From Parvularcula oceani (GTDB taxonomy: Bacteria > Pseudomonadota > Alphaproteobacteria > Caulobacterales > Parvularculaceae), in contig NZ_JPHU01000003.1 of NCBI RefSeq assembly GCF_000733125.1, positions 295,109 through 359,108 on the forward strand: a DNA stretch of 64,000 nt. The letters run 5' to 3'. Below are positions 26,149 to 33,437 of the stretch, one piece after another; the stretch's first letter is position 1; each line of letters starts with the position of its first letter. The position numbers were made by a program, and so were the translations under genes. The notes below the pieces were generated by a model. That model was not told where the DNA came from, made no database searches, and was given only the letters and a program-made list of their open reading frames with translations.

Positions 26149-27635
26149 GCGCCACGCCGATAGCCGCCGACCTTCTCTACACCGACGCTGCCTGGACCTT
26201 CGCGGACCTGCAACGCGCCTATGACGCGATTGAGGTGATCGCGCTCGAAGACCTCGGCCTCGACGTCTATCCGAACCAGATCGAGGTCATCACCTCCGAG
26301 CAGATGCTCGATGCCTACTCGAGCCACGGCATGCCGCTCATGTACCGGCACTGGTCCTTCGGAAAGAGCTTCGCGCGGGACCAGACCAACTACCAGAAGG
26401 GCTTCACCGGTCTCGCCTATGAGATCGTGATCAATTCCGACCCCTGCATCGCATACCTCATGGAAGAGAACTCCATGACCATGCAGGCGCTGGTGATGGC
26501 GCATGCCTGTTTCGGCCACAACCACTTCTTCAAGAACAACTACCTCTTCCGTCAGTGGACGGATGCGAACTCGATCCTGAGCTATCTCGACTTCGCCAAG
26601 AAATACATCACCCGCTGCGAGGACGAGTACGGGACCGAGGAAGTCGAGCTGATCCTCGACAGCGCGCATGCCCTGATGGATCAGGGCGTCTACCGCTCTT
26701 CGCGTCCGCCAAAGCTGTCCGACGCAGAGGCGCTGGCCAAGGTCACGGCGCGGGCCGAGCACGAGCAGCAGAGCTTCAACGACCTCTGGCGCACCCTGCC
26801 TCACCGGACCGAGGCGCCGGACGACGCCGAAGAGCGCCAGGACGAGGTCCGATCGATCAAGCTGCCCGAGGAGAACCTTCTCTACTTCATCGAGAAGGCC
26901 TCGCCCGTCCTTCAGCCCTGGCAGCGCGAGATCCTCCGCATCGTGCGGAACATCTCGCAGTATTTCTATCCGCAGAAGCAGACCAAGGTGATGAACGAAG
27001 GCTGCGCGACCTTCACCCACCACTACATCATGAACACCCTCTACGATCAGGGACGGATCGGCGAAGGCGCGATCATGGAGTTCCTGCATTCGCACTCCTC
27101 GGTCGTCTTCCAGCCGACCTTCGACGACCCGCGCTATTCGGGCATCAATCCCTATGCCTTGGGCTTCGCCATGATGCAGGACATCGTCCGCATTACGGAG
27201 GCCCCCGAGGAAGAGGATTATGAGTGGTTCCCCGACCTCGCCGGGCGCGGCGACTGGCGCGGGGCGCTGAAGGATGCCTGGGCGAATTTCCGGGACGAGA
27301 GCTTCATCCTGCAATATCTCTCGCCCAAGGTGATGCGCGACTTCCGCCTCTTCGCGCTCGGCGATGACGGCCGGAAACCCTATTACCAGGTCACCGCCAT
27401 CCATGACGAAGCGGGCTACCGGAACGCCCGCAACGCCCTGTCCCAGATGTACGATATCGGCCTTCACGAGCCGAACCTCATGGTGACCGGCGCGGACCTC
27501 GAAGGCGACAGGACGCTGACCGTTCAGCATACGGTCTATAACGGCCGCAAGCTCGACCCCCAGGCCAAGGCGGCCACGTTGCGCCACCTGGAACGCCTCT
27601 GGGGCTTCGACGTCCAGATCCTCGAGATGAGTTGA
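26145..27635 (+). CDS. SpoVR family protein (YcgB-like)
   Basis: A 496-residue protein of the SpoVR family: YPNQIEVITSEQMLDAYSSHGMP and HWSFGKSF near the N-terminus, NEGCATFTHHYIMNTLYDQG in the middle, then NPYALGFAMMQDI and the C-terminal HDEAGYR / LTVQHTVYNGR region. The family is needed for spore cortex formation in Bacillus and is a PrkA-associated stress protein in proteobacteria. It is normally the third member of the prkA-yeaH-ycgB cluster. Translation is coupled to the inserted gene upstream. Confidence 0.95.
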   Translation: MSATPIAADLLYTDAAWTFADLQRAYDAIEVIALEDLGLDVYPNQIEVITSEQMLDAYSSHGMPLMYRHWSFGKSFARDQTNYQKGFTGLAYEIVINSDPCIAYLMEENSMTMQALVMAHACFGHNHFFKNNYLFRQWTDANSILSYLDFAKKYITRCEDEYGTEEVELILDSAHALMDQGVYRSSRPPKLSDAEALAKVTARAEHEQQSFNDLWRTLPHRTEAPDDAEERQDEVRSIKLPEENLLYFIEKASPVLQPWQREILRIVRNISQYFYPQKQTKVMNEGCATFTHHYIMNTLYDQGRIGEGAIMEFLHSHSSVVFQPTFDDPRYSGINPYALGFAMMQDIVRITEAPEEEDYEWFPDLAGRGDWRGALKDAWANFRDESFILQYLSPKVMRDFRLFALGDDGRKPYYQVTAIHDEAGYRNARNALSQMYDIGLHEPNLMVTGADLEGDRTLTVQHTVYNGRKLDPQAKAATLRHLERLWGFDVQILEMS

Positions 27636-27702
27636 CGGGCCTTGTCTTGCGCTACGTGCTGCGACTAACGCCTGACAAGGAAAAGCCAGAGCGGAGCGCC
27701 GG

Positions 27703-28380
27703 GTGACCGAGACGCTGGAACAGGACGAGCCTGCACTCGACAGCAGCTTCACGAGCTCGGAGATGGGCGCCCTCGCCCATCTTTATCGCGGAGAGATCTA
27801 CCGCTCGACGATCTGGCGGACGCGGCTCGATGCGACGACCAACTGGTCCGTCCTCTCGCTGGGCGTGGCGCTGACAATCTCCTATGCCTCGCCAGACGCC
27901 TCGGCCATGCCGCTCTTCCTGGTCTCGCTCCTGATCGGCGTGTTCCTCTATCTCGAGGCGCGGCGCTACCGCTACTTCAATGTCTGGCGGGCGCGGGCGC
28001 GGTGGATCGAGGTCCATTTCTATGCCCCCCTCCTGCGCCGCAGGGCCTATGAGACCGCCAGCTGGCGGGAGCGGCTGGCCCAGGATTATGAGCGCCCGGA
28101 GCACCATATCCAGTTCAGACGCGCGCTCGGGAGGCGCCTGCGCCGGAACTATATGTGGATCTTCTCGGTCCAGACGCTCGCTTTGTTCGGCAAGCTCTTC
28201 GGTCCGGCGGGCGAGGACGGCTCTGCCTTCCACCCCCTCGCCCTCGGCCCCGTTCCCGGTTGGGTGACGGCGCTGATCAGCGGCCTCGCCTATATCGGGC
28301 TGGCGGTCTTCACGGGAATCATGTGGCGATCCGACAAGCGCCGCTTCCGGACCAGCATGAACCCGATCTCGATGGGCTAG
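27703..28380 (+). CDS. DUF2270 membrane protein
   Basis: A 225-residue inner-membrane protein from GTG 27703. Family features: HLYRGEIYRSTIWRTRLDATTNWSV at the N-terminus, two close membrane segments (about 49-64 and 66-82), ARRYRYFNVWRARARWIE, and LRRNYMWIFSVQ before two C-terminal membrane helices. Function is unknown. It may be transcribed with spoVR (67 bp apart). It overlaps the convergent PH-domain gene by 4 bp. Confidence 0.85.
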   Translation: MTETLEQDEPALDSSFTSSEMGALAHLYRGEIYRSTIWRTRLDATTNWSVLSLGVALTISYASPDASAMPLFLVSLLIGVFLYLEARRYRYFNVWRARARWIEVHFYAPLLRRRAYETASWRERLAQDYERPEHHIQFRRALGRRLRRNYMWIFSVQTLALFGKLFGPAGEDGSAFHPLALGPVPGWVTALISGLAYIGLAVFTGIMWRSDKRRFRTSMNPISMG

Positions 28381-28748
28381 CCCCTGAGCGTCTTCTCGGC
28401 GAGCAGGGCCTGGATCTCGGTGATCGGCGTCCCCTTGTCGAGGCGGATCTCGACCTCCGGCAGGCCCGAGACATGGACCTTCAGCTCCGCATCCATGTCG
28501 AACGTGCCCGCGCTCTCGATCGAGAAGGCCGAGATCTTGCCATAGCCGATCGACCGGACCTCCTTCTTCGAGCCTGTCAGCCCCTGCACGTTCAGCGACA
28601 GGAGGCGCAGATTGGTGAGGGCATGGACGTCGCGGATGACCTTGAAGGCGAGAAGCACTTCCTCGCCCTCGATCAGGAAGGGCTCGAGCTGCTCCTCCGC
28701 CCTGTCCTTTCCGATCCGGCCCGCAGTGCCGAAGAAAAGCGATCCCAT
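28377..28748 (-). CDS. Bacterial PH-domain protein (bPH_1 type)
   Basis: A 123-residue cytoplasmic protein with a bacterial pleckstrin-homology-like fold: FLIEGEEVLLAFKVIRDVHALTNLRLL...KKEVRSIGYGKI, then DMDAELKVHVSG. These homo-oligomerise and are implicated in envelope stress, but the function is not established. It converges with DUF2270. Confidence 0.85.
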   Translation of the reverse strand: MGSLFFGTAGRIGKDRAEEQLEPFLIEGEEVLLAFKVIRDVHALTNLRLLSLNVQGLTGSKKEVRSIGYGKISAFSIESAGTFDMDAELKVHVSGLPEVEIRLDKGTPITEIQALLAEKTLRG

Positions 28749-28863
28749 CCTGCCATCCTTCCCGAAACTCGCCGGCCCAGTCTGGCGGAGGGCGGCGCGG
28801 CTGTCATCTTCGGGAAGGTCGGAGCGGGCGGGACGGGACGGCCCTCGCCCGCTCCGGAAAGGC

Positions 28864-28983
28864 TTAGTGCTTCTTGCCGCCGGTCTTGGGCTTGCCGCCC
28901 TTGTTGCGGGCAGCCTGATCGTCCTGCTCGACTTTGGGCTTGCTGGCGGGTTTCGGGGCCTTCACCCCGGTTCTCTTGTCCAT
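28864..28983 (-). CDS. Small lysine-rich protein
   Basis: A 39-codon frame starting at ATG 28983, preceded by AGGGAG with 6-nt spacing. The product (MDKRTGVKAPKPASKPK...GGKPKTGGKKH) is highly basic and disordered-looking, rich in Lys, Pro and Gly. It could bind nucleic acid or the ribosome. The good ribosome site and isolation between genes support it being real; similarity to a known family is not claimed. Confidence 0.6.
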   Translation of the reverse strand: MDKRTGVKAPKPASKPKVEQDDQAARNKGGKPKTGGKKH

Positions 28984-29245
28984 TTCGGACTCCCTGAAAG
29001 CGGCATCGCCGCGAGACGAAGATGCACTTTGATCAGGGTGGGAACAATTCCTCCCGCGCATCCGGCCAATCACATTTTCGAGGCCCCCTCGGCAGCGGCA
29101 TGGACCCATCCCGGCAGGACCCCGGCAAGGCGCAGCCTAGGCTCGTCCGGACGAGGCGGGGACAACTCCGCCGCCGCCTGAAGCCGGGCGGTGACGCCAT
29201 CGCCGCCGCCCGCTAGGCTCGGGTCGCGGAAGAAGGGGGAGCGCC

Positions 29246-29962
29246 ATGCGGGCAAGCATCATTCTCGGAAGCCTTCTCATCGGCCTCGGCGCCGCCCTGG
29301 CGGGCCTGTTCATCGGCCAGGGCTATGAGGCCGGGCGCGATCCGGTCCGCAAGGTCACCGTGCGCGGCCTGTCCGAGCGGGCGGTGCGCGCCGACCTCGC
29401 CGAATGGCCGTTGCAGATCACGGCGGCGGGCGACGACCTCTCCGCGACGCAAGACGAGGTCGAGGCCGATGTCGCCGCCGTCCTCGCCTTCGTCACGGAG
29501 GGCGGCATCGCGGCGGAGGACGTGATCCGCCAGCGCCTGCAGGTCGTCGACCAGGCCGCCCAGCCCTATCGCCAGGGGCCGATCACGGGCGGGCGCTATA
29601 TCATCACCCAGACGCTGCTCATCCGATCCCGCGCGGTCGACCTCGTCGAGAGCCTCAGCCGCCGCACCTCGCAGCTCGTGGCGCGGGGCGTCGTGGTGCA
29701 GGATCAGGGCCCGCAATATGTCTTCACCGGCCTGACCGGGATCAAGCCGCCCATGATCGCCGAGGCGACGCGCGATGCCCGCGCAGGCGCAGAGCGCTTC
29801 GCCGCCGATTCAGGCGCCGAGGTCGGCCCGATCCTGACCGCGAGCCAGGGCTATTTCTCGATCGGCCCGCTGATCGAGGCGAACCCCTATGACAGCGGCG
29901 GCGGCCAGATCGACAAGAAGGTCCGCGTCGTCACTACCGTCGATTTTCAGCTCGTGGACTGA
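29246..29962 (+). CDS. SIMPL (DUF541) domain protein, membrane-anchored
   Basis: A 238-residue protein with an uncleaved N-terminal membrane anchor (about 5-25) and a periplasmic SIMPL domain: VTVRGLSERAVRADLAEWPL, the VIRQRLQVVDQ segment, YIITQTLLIRS and the terminal VVTTVDFQL strand. SIMPL proteins (YggE-like) are linked to oxidative stress resistance. AGGGGGAG precedes the ATG. The last 29 bp overlap the convergent gene. A second SIMPL protein, a lipoprotein, is at 45551-46285. Confidence 0.88.
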   Translation: MRASIILGSLLIGLGAALAGLFIGQGYEAGRDPVRKVTVRGLSERAVRADLAEWPLQITAAGDDLSATQDEVEADVAAVLAFVTEGGIAAEDVIRQRLQVVDQAAQPYRQGPITGGRYIITQTLLIRSRAVDLVESLSRRTSQLVARGVVVQDQGPQYVFTGLTGIKPPMIAEATRDARAGAERFAADSGAEVGPILTASQGYFSIGPLIEANPYDSGGGQIDKKVRVVTTVDFQLVD

Positions 29963-30473
29963 CCGGCCGGGTCACGTCCATGTTCAGCCCCGTGATCCGC
30001 CAGCGCCGCTCCTCCGGCGTGCAGCCGGGCACATCGCCACAGCGCCTGAGCGTGGCGCTCCCCTCCGACACGAAGCGCTCGCCCCGGCGCACGCCGGTCA
30101 GGCGGATCGGCACGGTGGCGTGAAGCGTGCCGCCAGCGCTTTCGATCTCCGGCTCCCCGGTCACCTCCGCCGAGAAGCACTGATAGGGCGAGAGAGAGCG
30201 GCGGAACGCCTCGATGTCCTCGCCCCGCTTCTCGGTCCCCTGCGCCCAGAGCGCCTGCGCCTCGGGATAGCGGATCTGGGAGAGCAGGCGGTAATAGCGC
30301 AGCGTCACCTCTGCGGGGTCCTGCGCGGGCACCTTCGCCCCCTCCGGCAGAGGCAGCGGCGGGAGGGCCGTCACGCCGGGCGGCGGCGGAGGCGGAGGGG
30401 CCAGCTCGGGCAGAGGCGCGGATGCGCAGGCATCGGGCGAGGACGCCATCAGGATCGCGAGCAGTCGAAACAT
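29934..30473 (-). CDS. Putative exported proline-rich protein
   Basis: A 179-residue protein starting at ATG 30473. The N-terminus MFRLLAILMASSPDACASAP looks like a short signal peptide, followed by a Pro-rich linker with seven consecutive prolines and then an alpha/beta part (VTLRYYRLLSQIRYPEAQALW, PYQCFSAEV, with CGDVPGC) that resembles NTF2-like/lumazine-type folds. No firm family. It overlaps the SIMPL gene end by 29 bp. The repeat mosaic begins 66 bp upstream of its start, so its promoter must lie in or near the repeats. Confidence 0.65.
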   Translation of the reverse strand: MFRLLAILMASSPDACASAPLPELAPPPPPPPGVTALPPLPLPEGAKVPAQDPAEVTLRYYRLLSQIRYPEAQALWAQGTEKRGEDIEAFRRSLSPYQCFSAEVTGEPEIESAGGTLHATVPIRLTGVRRGERFVSEGSATLRRCGDVPGCTPEERRWRITGLNMDVTRPVSPRAENRR

Positions 30474-31092
30474 AGGCGTGGCCTCCCCCCGCCGATGATG
30501 CCGCGCGAGGGCGGGAGAGGCAAATGGAAGTATTCTTGGTGCTGACGCCTGCGGCGACGGCGCGGAGCGCCGGCTCGCTCCTGGACGTCGCTCGCTCCGC
30601 GGGGTGGGGTGCGCGGGGGGGGCGGGGCGCGTAGCGGCCGTAGGGTGGATCGTGATCCACCATGACGCCGGTGCCGCTGGGGTTGGCCTATATGCTCCAC
30701 GCACGCGTCATCGCCCGTCCGAGCCGGTCTTGCAGAAGATGAGGGTCCCGCGCGCGGCTTCCGTGCCGACGGAGGGTCTATGAATACTGTGTCGGCTCGG
30801 TTCGGGCTTCCCACACCCTCGCCGCGCGCGGCGCGAGGCCCTTTCAGCTCTCCAGCGTCTCGCCGGGGCCCCTCCGGAGCTCGCCCGGCGCGTGCCATCC
30901 CTGCCATGAGGCAGGCACGCAGGCTCCGCGGCGCCGGGCAGAGCGGTGATGGATCCCGCACAGCCCTCTCCCGGCGCGAGGGGTGAGTATGCGCCATGTG
31001 GAGGCCGCGGGGATAAGCGTAGGGTGGATCGTGATCCACCACGACGCCGGTGCCGCTTACGCCCCGCCCGCCGCAACGCGCGCAGCGCCGCC

Positions 31093-31196
31093 CGTTCCGA
31101 GATGGGCCCCGGCGTTTCGCTGCGCTCCAGCCGGGGTGACGCCTGGCTTTACCCGCTGTCACCCCGGCCCCCGCGCCGGGGCCCATCTCGGAAAGA
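31093..31196 (+). repeat. Large hairpin element, copy 1
   Basis: Outer arms TTCCGAGATGGGCCCCGGCG and its reverse complement enclose a second inverted pair (ccggggtgac / gtcaccccgg). Other copies are at 31829-31928 and 61953-62056. Confidence 0.85.
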
Positions 31197-31245
31197 GGAA
31201 GCGGGTGCAATGGCGAGCCGTGAGGCGCGCCCTCCCCGCAAGCCC

Positions 31246-31404
31246 CGTAGGGCGGCTGCCCCGCCGCGAACCCCGCCCCCGGCGAACGCCGTCGCGGCAG
31301 CCGCGCGCGATGGCGGAGCCAGGCGCACGAAGCGGCCCCGGCGACACGCGGCTGCCGCGACGCCGCGAGAGCAGCCGCACACCGTGCAGGGCAGCCGCCC
31401 TACG
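31246..31404 (+). mobile_element. MITE-like 159-bp element, copy 1
   Basis: Begins CGTAGGGCGGCTGCCC and ends with its exact reverse complement (16-bp terminal inverted repeats). The second copy at 62106-62264 is the same length and nearly identical. No target-site duplication can be seen because flanks are shared with the larger repeat. No transposase is present. Confidence 0.6.
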
Positions 31405-31526
31405 CCGCCTCGCGGGGCCCAGGGTGCGGCCTTCGACCTTGCCCCCTGCGGTGCCGCGTCGGGCAGGGTTCGGACTTCCAGCAAAGGCCTCCGCGGCTCC
31501 GCCGGGGACGACACAGCGCCTCGCGC

Positions 31527-31553
31527 CATGGACCCCGCGGTCAAGCCGCGGGG
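31527..31553 (+). repeat. REP-like palindrome (CCGCGGTCAAGCCGCGG family)
   Basis: CATGGACCCCGCGGTCAAGC followed by CGCGGGG; the same element occurs twice in each orientation around the GIY-YIG gene (44912, 44981, 45391, 45513). Confidence 0.8.
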
Positions 31554-31828
31554 CGGCGGGGTGGGGGCGGAGGTCGTCGTGGCGGATCGAGCCCGGACCG
31601 GGCGGCGGTCGGTGGGTCCTGATCTCGGGCTGCCGGGGACGCGCGGGATGGTATCGGACGAGCTCGGAGGGATAGGGATGGAACGGGCCGTCCCGTCAGT
31701 CGGGGCCTCGGCTGGCGCCGAGCGGGGCCTTTGGATGCGCAGAGGGTCTTCGCTGGCGCGATCTCTGACGGACGGCTTCACAAGGCCGCTTGCCGCGCGA
31801 GAGACCGGCCGACGCGCGCAGCGCCGCC

Positions 31829-31928
31829 CGTTCCGAGATGGGCCCCGGCGTTCCGCTGCGCTCCAGCCGGGGGGACGCCTGATCGTTGCCGCTGTCACCC
31901 CGGCCCCCGCGCCGGGGCCCATCTCGAG
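31829..31928 (+). repeat. Large hairpin element, copy 2
   Basis: The same outer arms as at 31093-31196 (ttccgagatgggccccggcg and its complement up to atctcgag), with a slightly different loop. Confidence 0.82.
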
Positions 31929-32099
31929 AAGACGCAGCGGGTGCGGCGGAAGGCGGTGCCGTAGGGCGGATTGCCGAAGGCCATCCGCCGCGGCGGCCGA
32001 AGGGCGCCCCTTCCCTCCGCACAAAGGGTGATCGCTGCCACGATCAGCGGCGGATAGCTGCGCAATCCGCTTCAGGCGCACAGCCCCTCTTCCGAAGCA

Positions 32100-32765
32100 T
32101 CACAAATGAATAAATCGACTTGTTATAGAGAAAAACTCTTCCCAACCAATCATGATTGTCATAACGCCAGAAAACAAACTGATTAAGATGACTATAGAAG
32201 AGAATATTTTGAATATACCACTATCTAGTATAATAAAGTATATAGATAGCGGGAACAACCCGATTTCGGATAACAATAAAAGGGGAAGCACCAAAATACA
32301 ACGCACCCCATGAATAGCAAGCCGAAATGGGTTCCACATATTCGTTTTGAGGTCTGCAATTAGCTCATTCTTACTGCCAATTGCCCTCAACAGACACTCA
32401 TCAACAGCTCTTATATCTTGATCAATTGTCATTGAACCATAAGGTCTATGAAATTCTCTATTGATCGCCGGAATTAAGTTAGGCAAGATTTGAAAGTTCC
32501 GAAAACGCACACCCTGCAGCGGGATTCTGCGGTCAAGCACTCCCCAAAGTCCCACCTGTAGGGTGGCCTTCTCCGTATCCTGCACAAGCTTAGCATAGGC
32601 GTCTTGATCCCGCCCGCGTGAATTCACCCAAGCCACAAATCGATTTTTATAATCGACAATATACTTCCGAGATTTCTGTTCGTTTCTCAGCTCAACAAAG
32701 TATCTGACAAACCCGACTGCAGTGGCAAAAATCCATATCAAAATCACTATAACTACGTCGAGCAT
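32100..32765 (-). CDS. AT-rich island membrane protein A, unknown function
   Basis: A 221-residue protein with an N-terminal membrane helix (about 3-22), a soluble middle (residues 25-150, mixed charged, with GLWGVLDRRIPLQGVRFRNF) and two or three C-terminal membrane helices (about 155-175, 178-215). Codon use (ATA, TTA, AAT, AGA) and base composition are utterly unlike the surrounding genome, so it was acquired recently. I recognise no family. It lies downstream of and in the same direction as protein B and nrdA. Confidence 0.7.
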   Translation of the reverse strand: MLDVVIVILIWIFATAVGFVRYFVELRNEQKSRKYIVDYKNRFVAWVNSRGRDQDAYAKLVQDTEKATLQVGLWGVLDRRIPLQGVRFRNFQILPNLIPAINREFHRPYGSMTIDQDIRAVDECLLRAIGSKNELIADLKTNMWNPFRLAIHGVRCILVLPLLLLSEIGLFPLSIYFIILDSGIFKIFSSIVILISLFSGVMTIMIGWEEFFSITSRFIHL

Positions 32766-32876
32766 ATTTAAATATAATCCCCTTCGAGACTTTAGAAAAA
32801 TATATCATAATAACTACAAAGTAATACTATCTGATCATTTATAGCACTCCCAAATTCTCCATCAACAAATTGACAT

Positions 32877-33437
32877 TTAACCAATCAGAGAAAATCCTGT
32901 TGCGATCGCTCCACTCGGAAAGCACAGTATTGAAGTGATAAGAAACGCCAATGCGCCATATCTGCATGTAGATTGCCATGATGTATATCTAATTGGCGAA
33001 TTGAGGGCCCCTGCTATTTCTTCAGCTTCCTTTTCCATCAACTCATAAGACACAACAATTTCGTCATTATTCATATCGTGGGTTTGCTTGAAGCCTTCAC
33101 ACCGCATGACTCGCATAATGTATTCGCGCATTCGTATCGACCGCGAGGTCAATTCAGCTGACACATACGCCGCAAAAAGTGCTGAAAAATATATTCCCAA
33201 GAATGCGAAACAAGAACCGAGTAGAAAAAATAACGGCCCTATTACCACCTCACCCCAGTCTACTGAGTTGTCTTTTGTACATATATTAGCCACAAGAGCG
33301 AGTGCGCCAATATGACCTACTACCAGCCAAACTCCTAGCTTCTCCGTGGCACTAGATGCCTGATTGCGGACCGCCTTGCCTTGTTCAGCAACTTGATCCG
33401 CAATCCGGTGCAACGAGTCTCGTTCGACTTCATCCAT
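32877..33437 (-). CDS. AT-rich island membrane protein B, unknown function
   Basis: A 186-residue protein with a charged N-terminal helix (MDEVERDSLHRIADQVAEQG), two membrane helices (about 35-52 and 65-92), a cytoplasmic-looking segment with EYIMRVMRCEGFKQ and a C-terminal membrane helix (about 157-180). Its ATG follows the nrdA stop codon with zero spacing (TAG-ATG), so translation is likely coupled by termination-reinitiation. AT-rich, foreign codon use. No family recognised; with protein A it forms a two-gene membrane cassette. Confidence 0.7.
   Translation of the reverse strand: MDEVERDSLHRIADQVAEQGKAVRNQASSATEKLGVWLVVGHIGALALVANICTKDNSVDWGEVVIGPLFFLLGSCFAFLGIYFSALFAAYVSAELTSRSIRMREYIMRVMRCEGFKQTHDMNNDEIVVSYELMEKEAEEIAGALNSPIRYTSWQSTCRYGALAFLITSILCFPSGAIATGFSLIG

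Larger units (their letters stand above)
30539..31412 (+). repeat. Composite intergenic repeat, copy 1 (~875 bp)
   Basis: Nearly the whole segment recurs in the same orientation at 61395-62272, with the blocks in the same order and near-identical length. The blocks are: a gacgcctgcggcgacgg / ctcctggacgtcgc unit; the palindrome GGTGGATC-GT-GATCCACC (30645-30662); about 330 bp of unique-looking DNA; the palindrome again (31023-31040); a 104-bp inverted-repeat element; and a 159-bp element with terminal inverted repeats. Open frames here are GC-driven and not conserved-looking, so I call no genes. Confidence 0.85.
31413..32099. other. Non-coding, repeat-rich stretch (687 bp)
   Basis: No gene can be supported. 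It holds one copy of the GCGGTCAAGCCGC palindrome (31527-31553), a second copy of the large hairpin (31829-31928) and further short inverted pairs (cgtagggcggattgccg near 31960). The sharp switch to AT-rich DNA is at about 32090. Confidence 0.7.

Noticed and set aside
30946..32031. Open frames of up to 360 codons in the repeat mosaic on both strands
   Set aside because: They are Arg/Pro/Gly-rich, occur in all frames because the DNA has few AT-rich stops, and run across palindromic repeats; no conserved motif or credible start.
30539..32070. Possible CRISPR array
   Set aside because: Repeats are palindromic, of different families and unevenly spaced; there is no regular repeat-spacer pattern and no cas gene.
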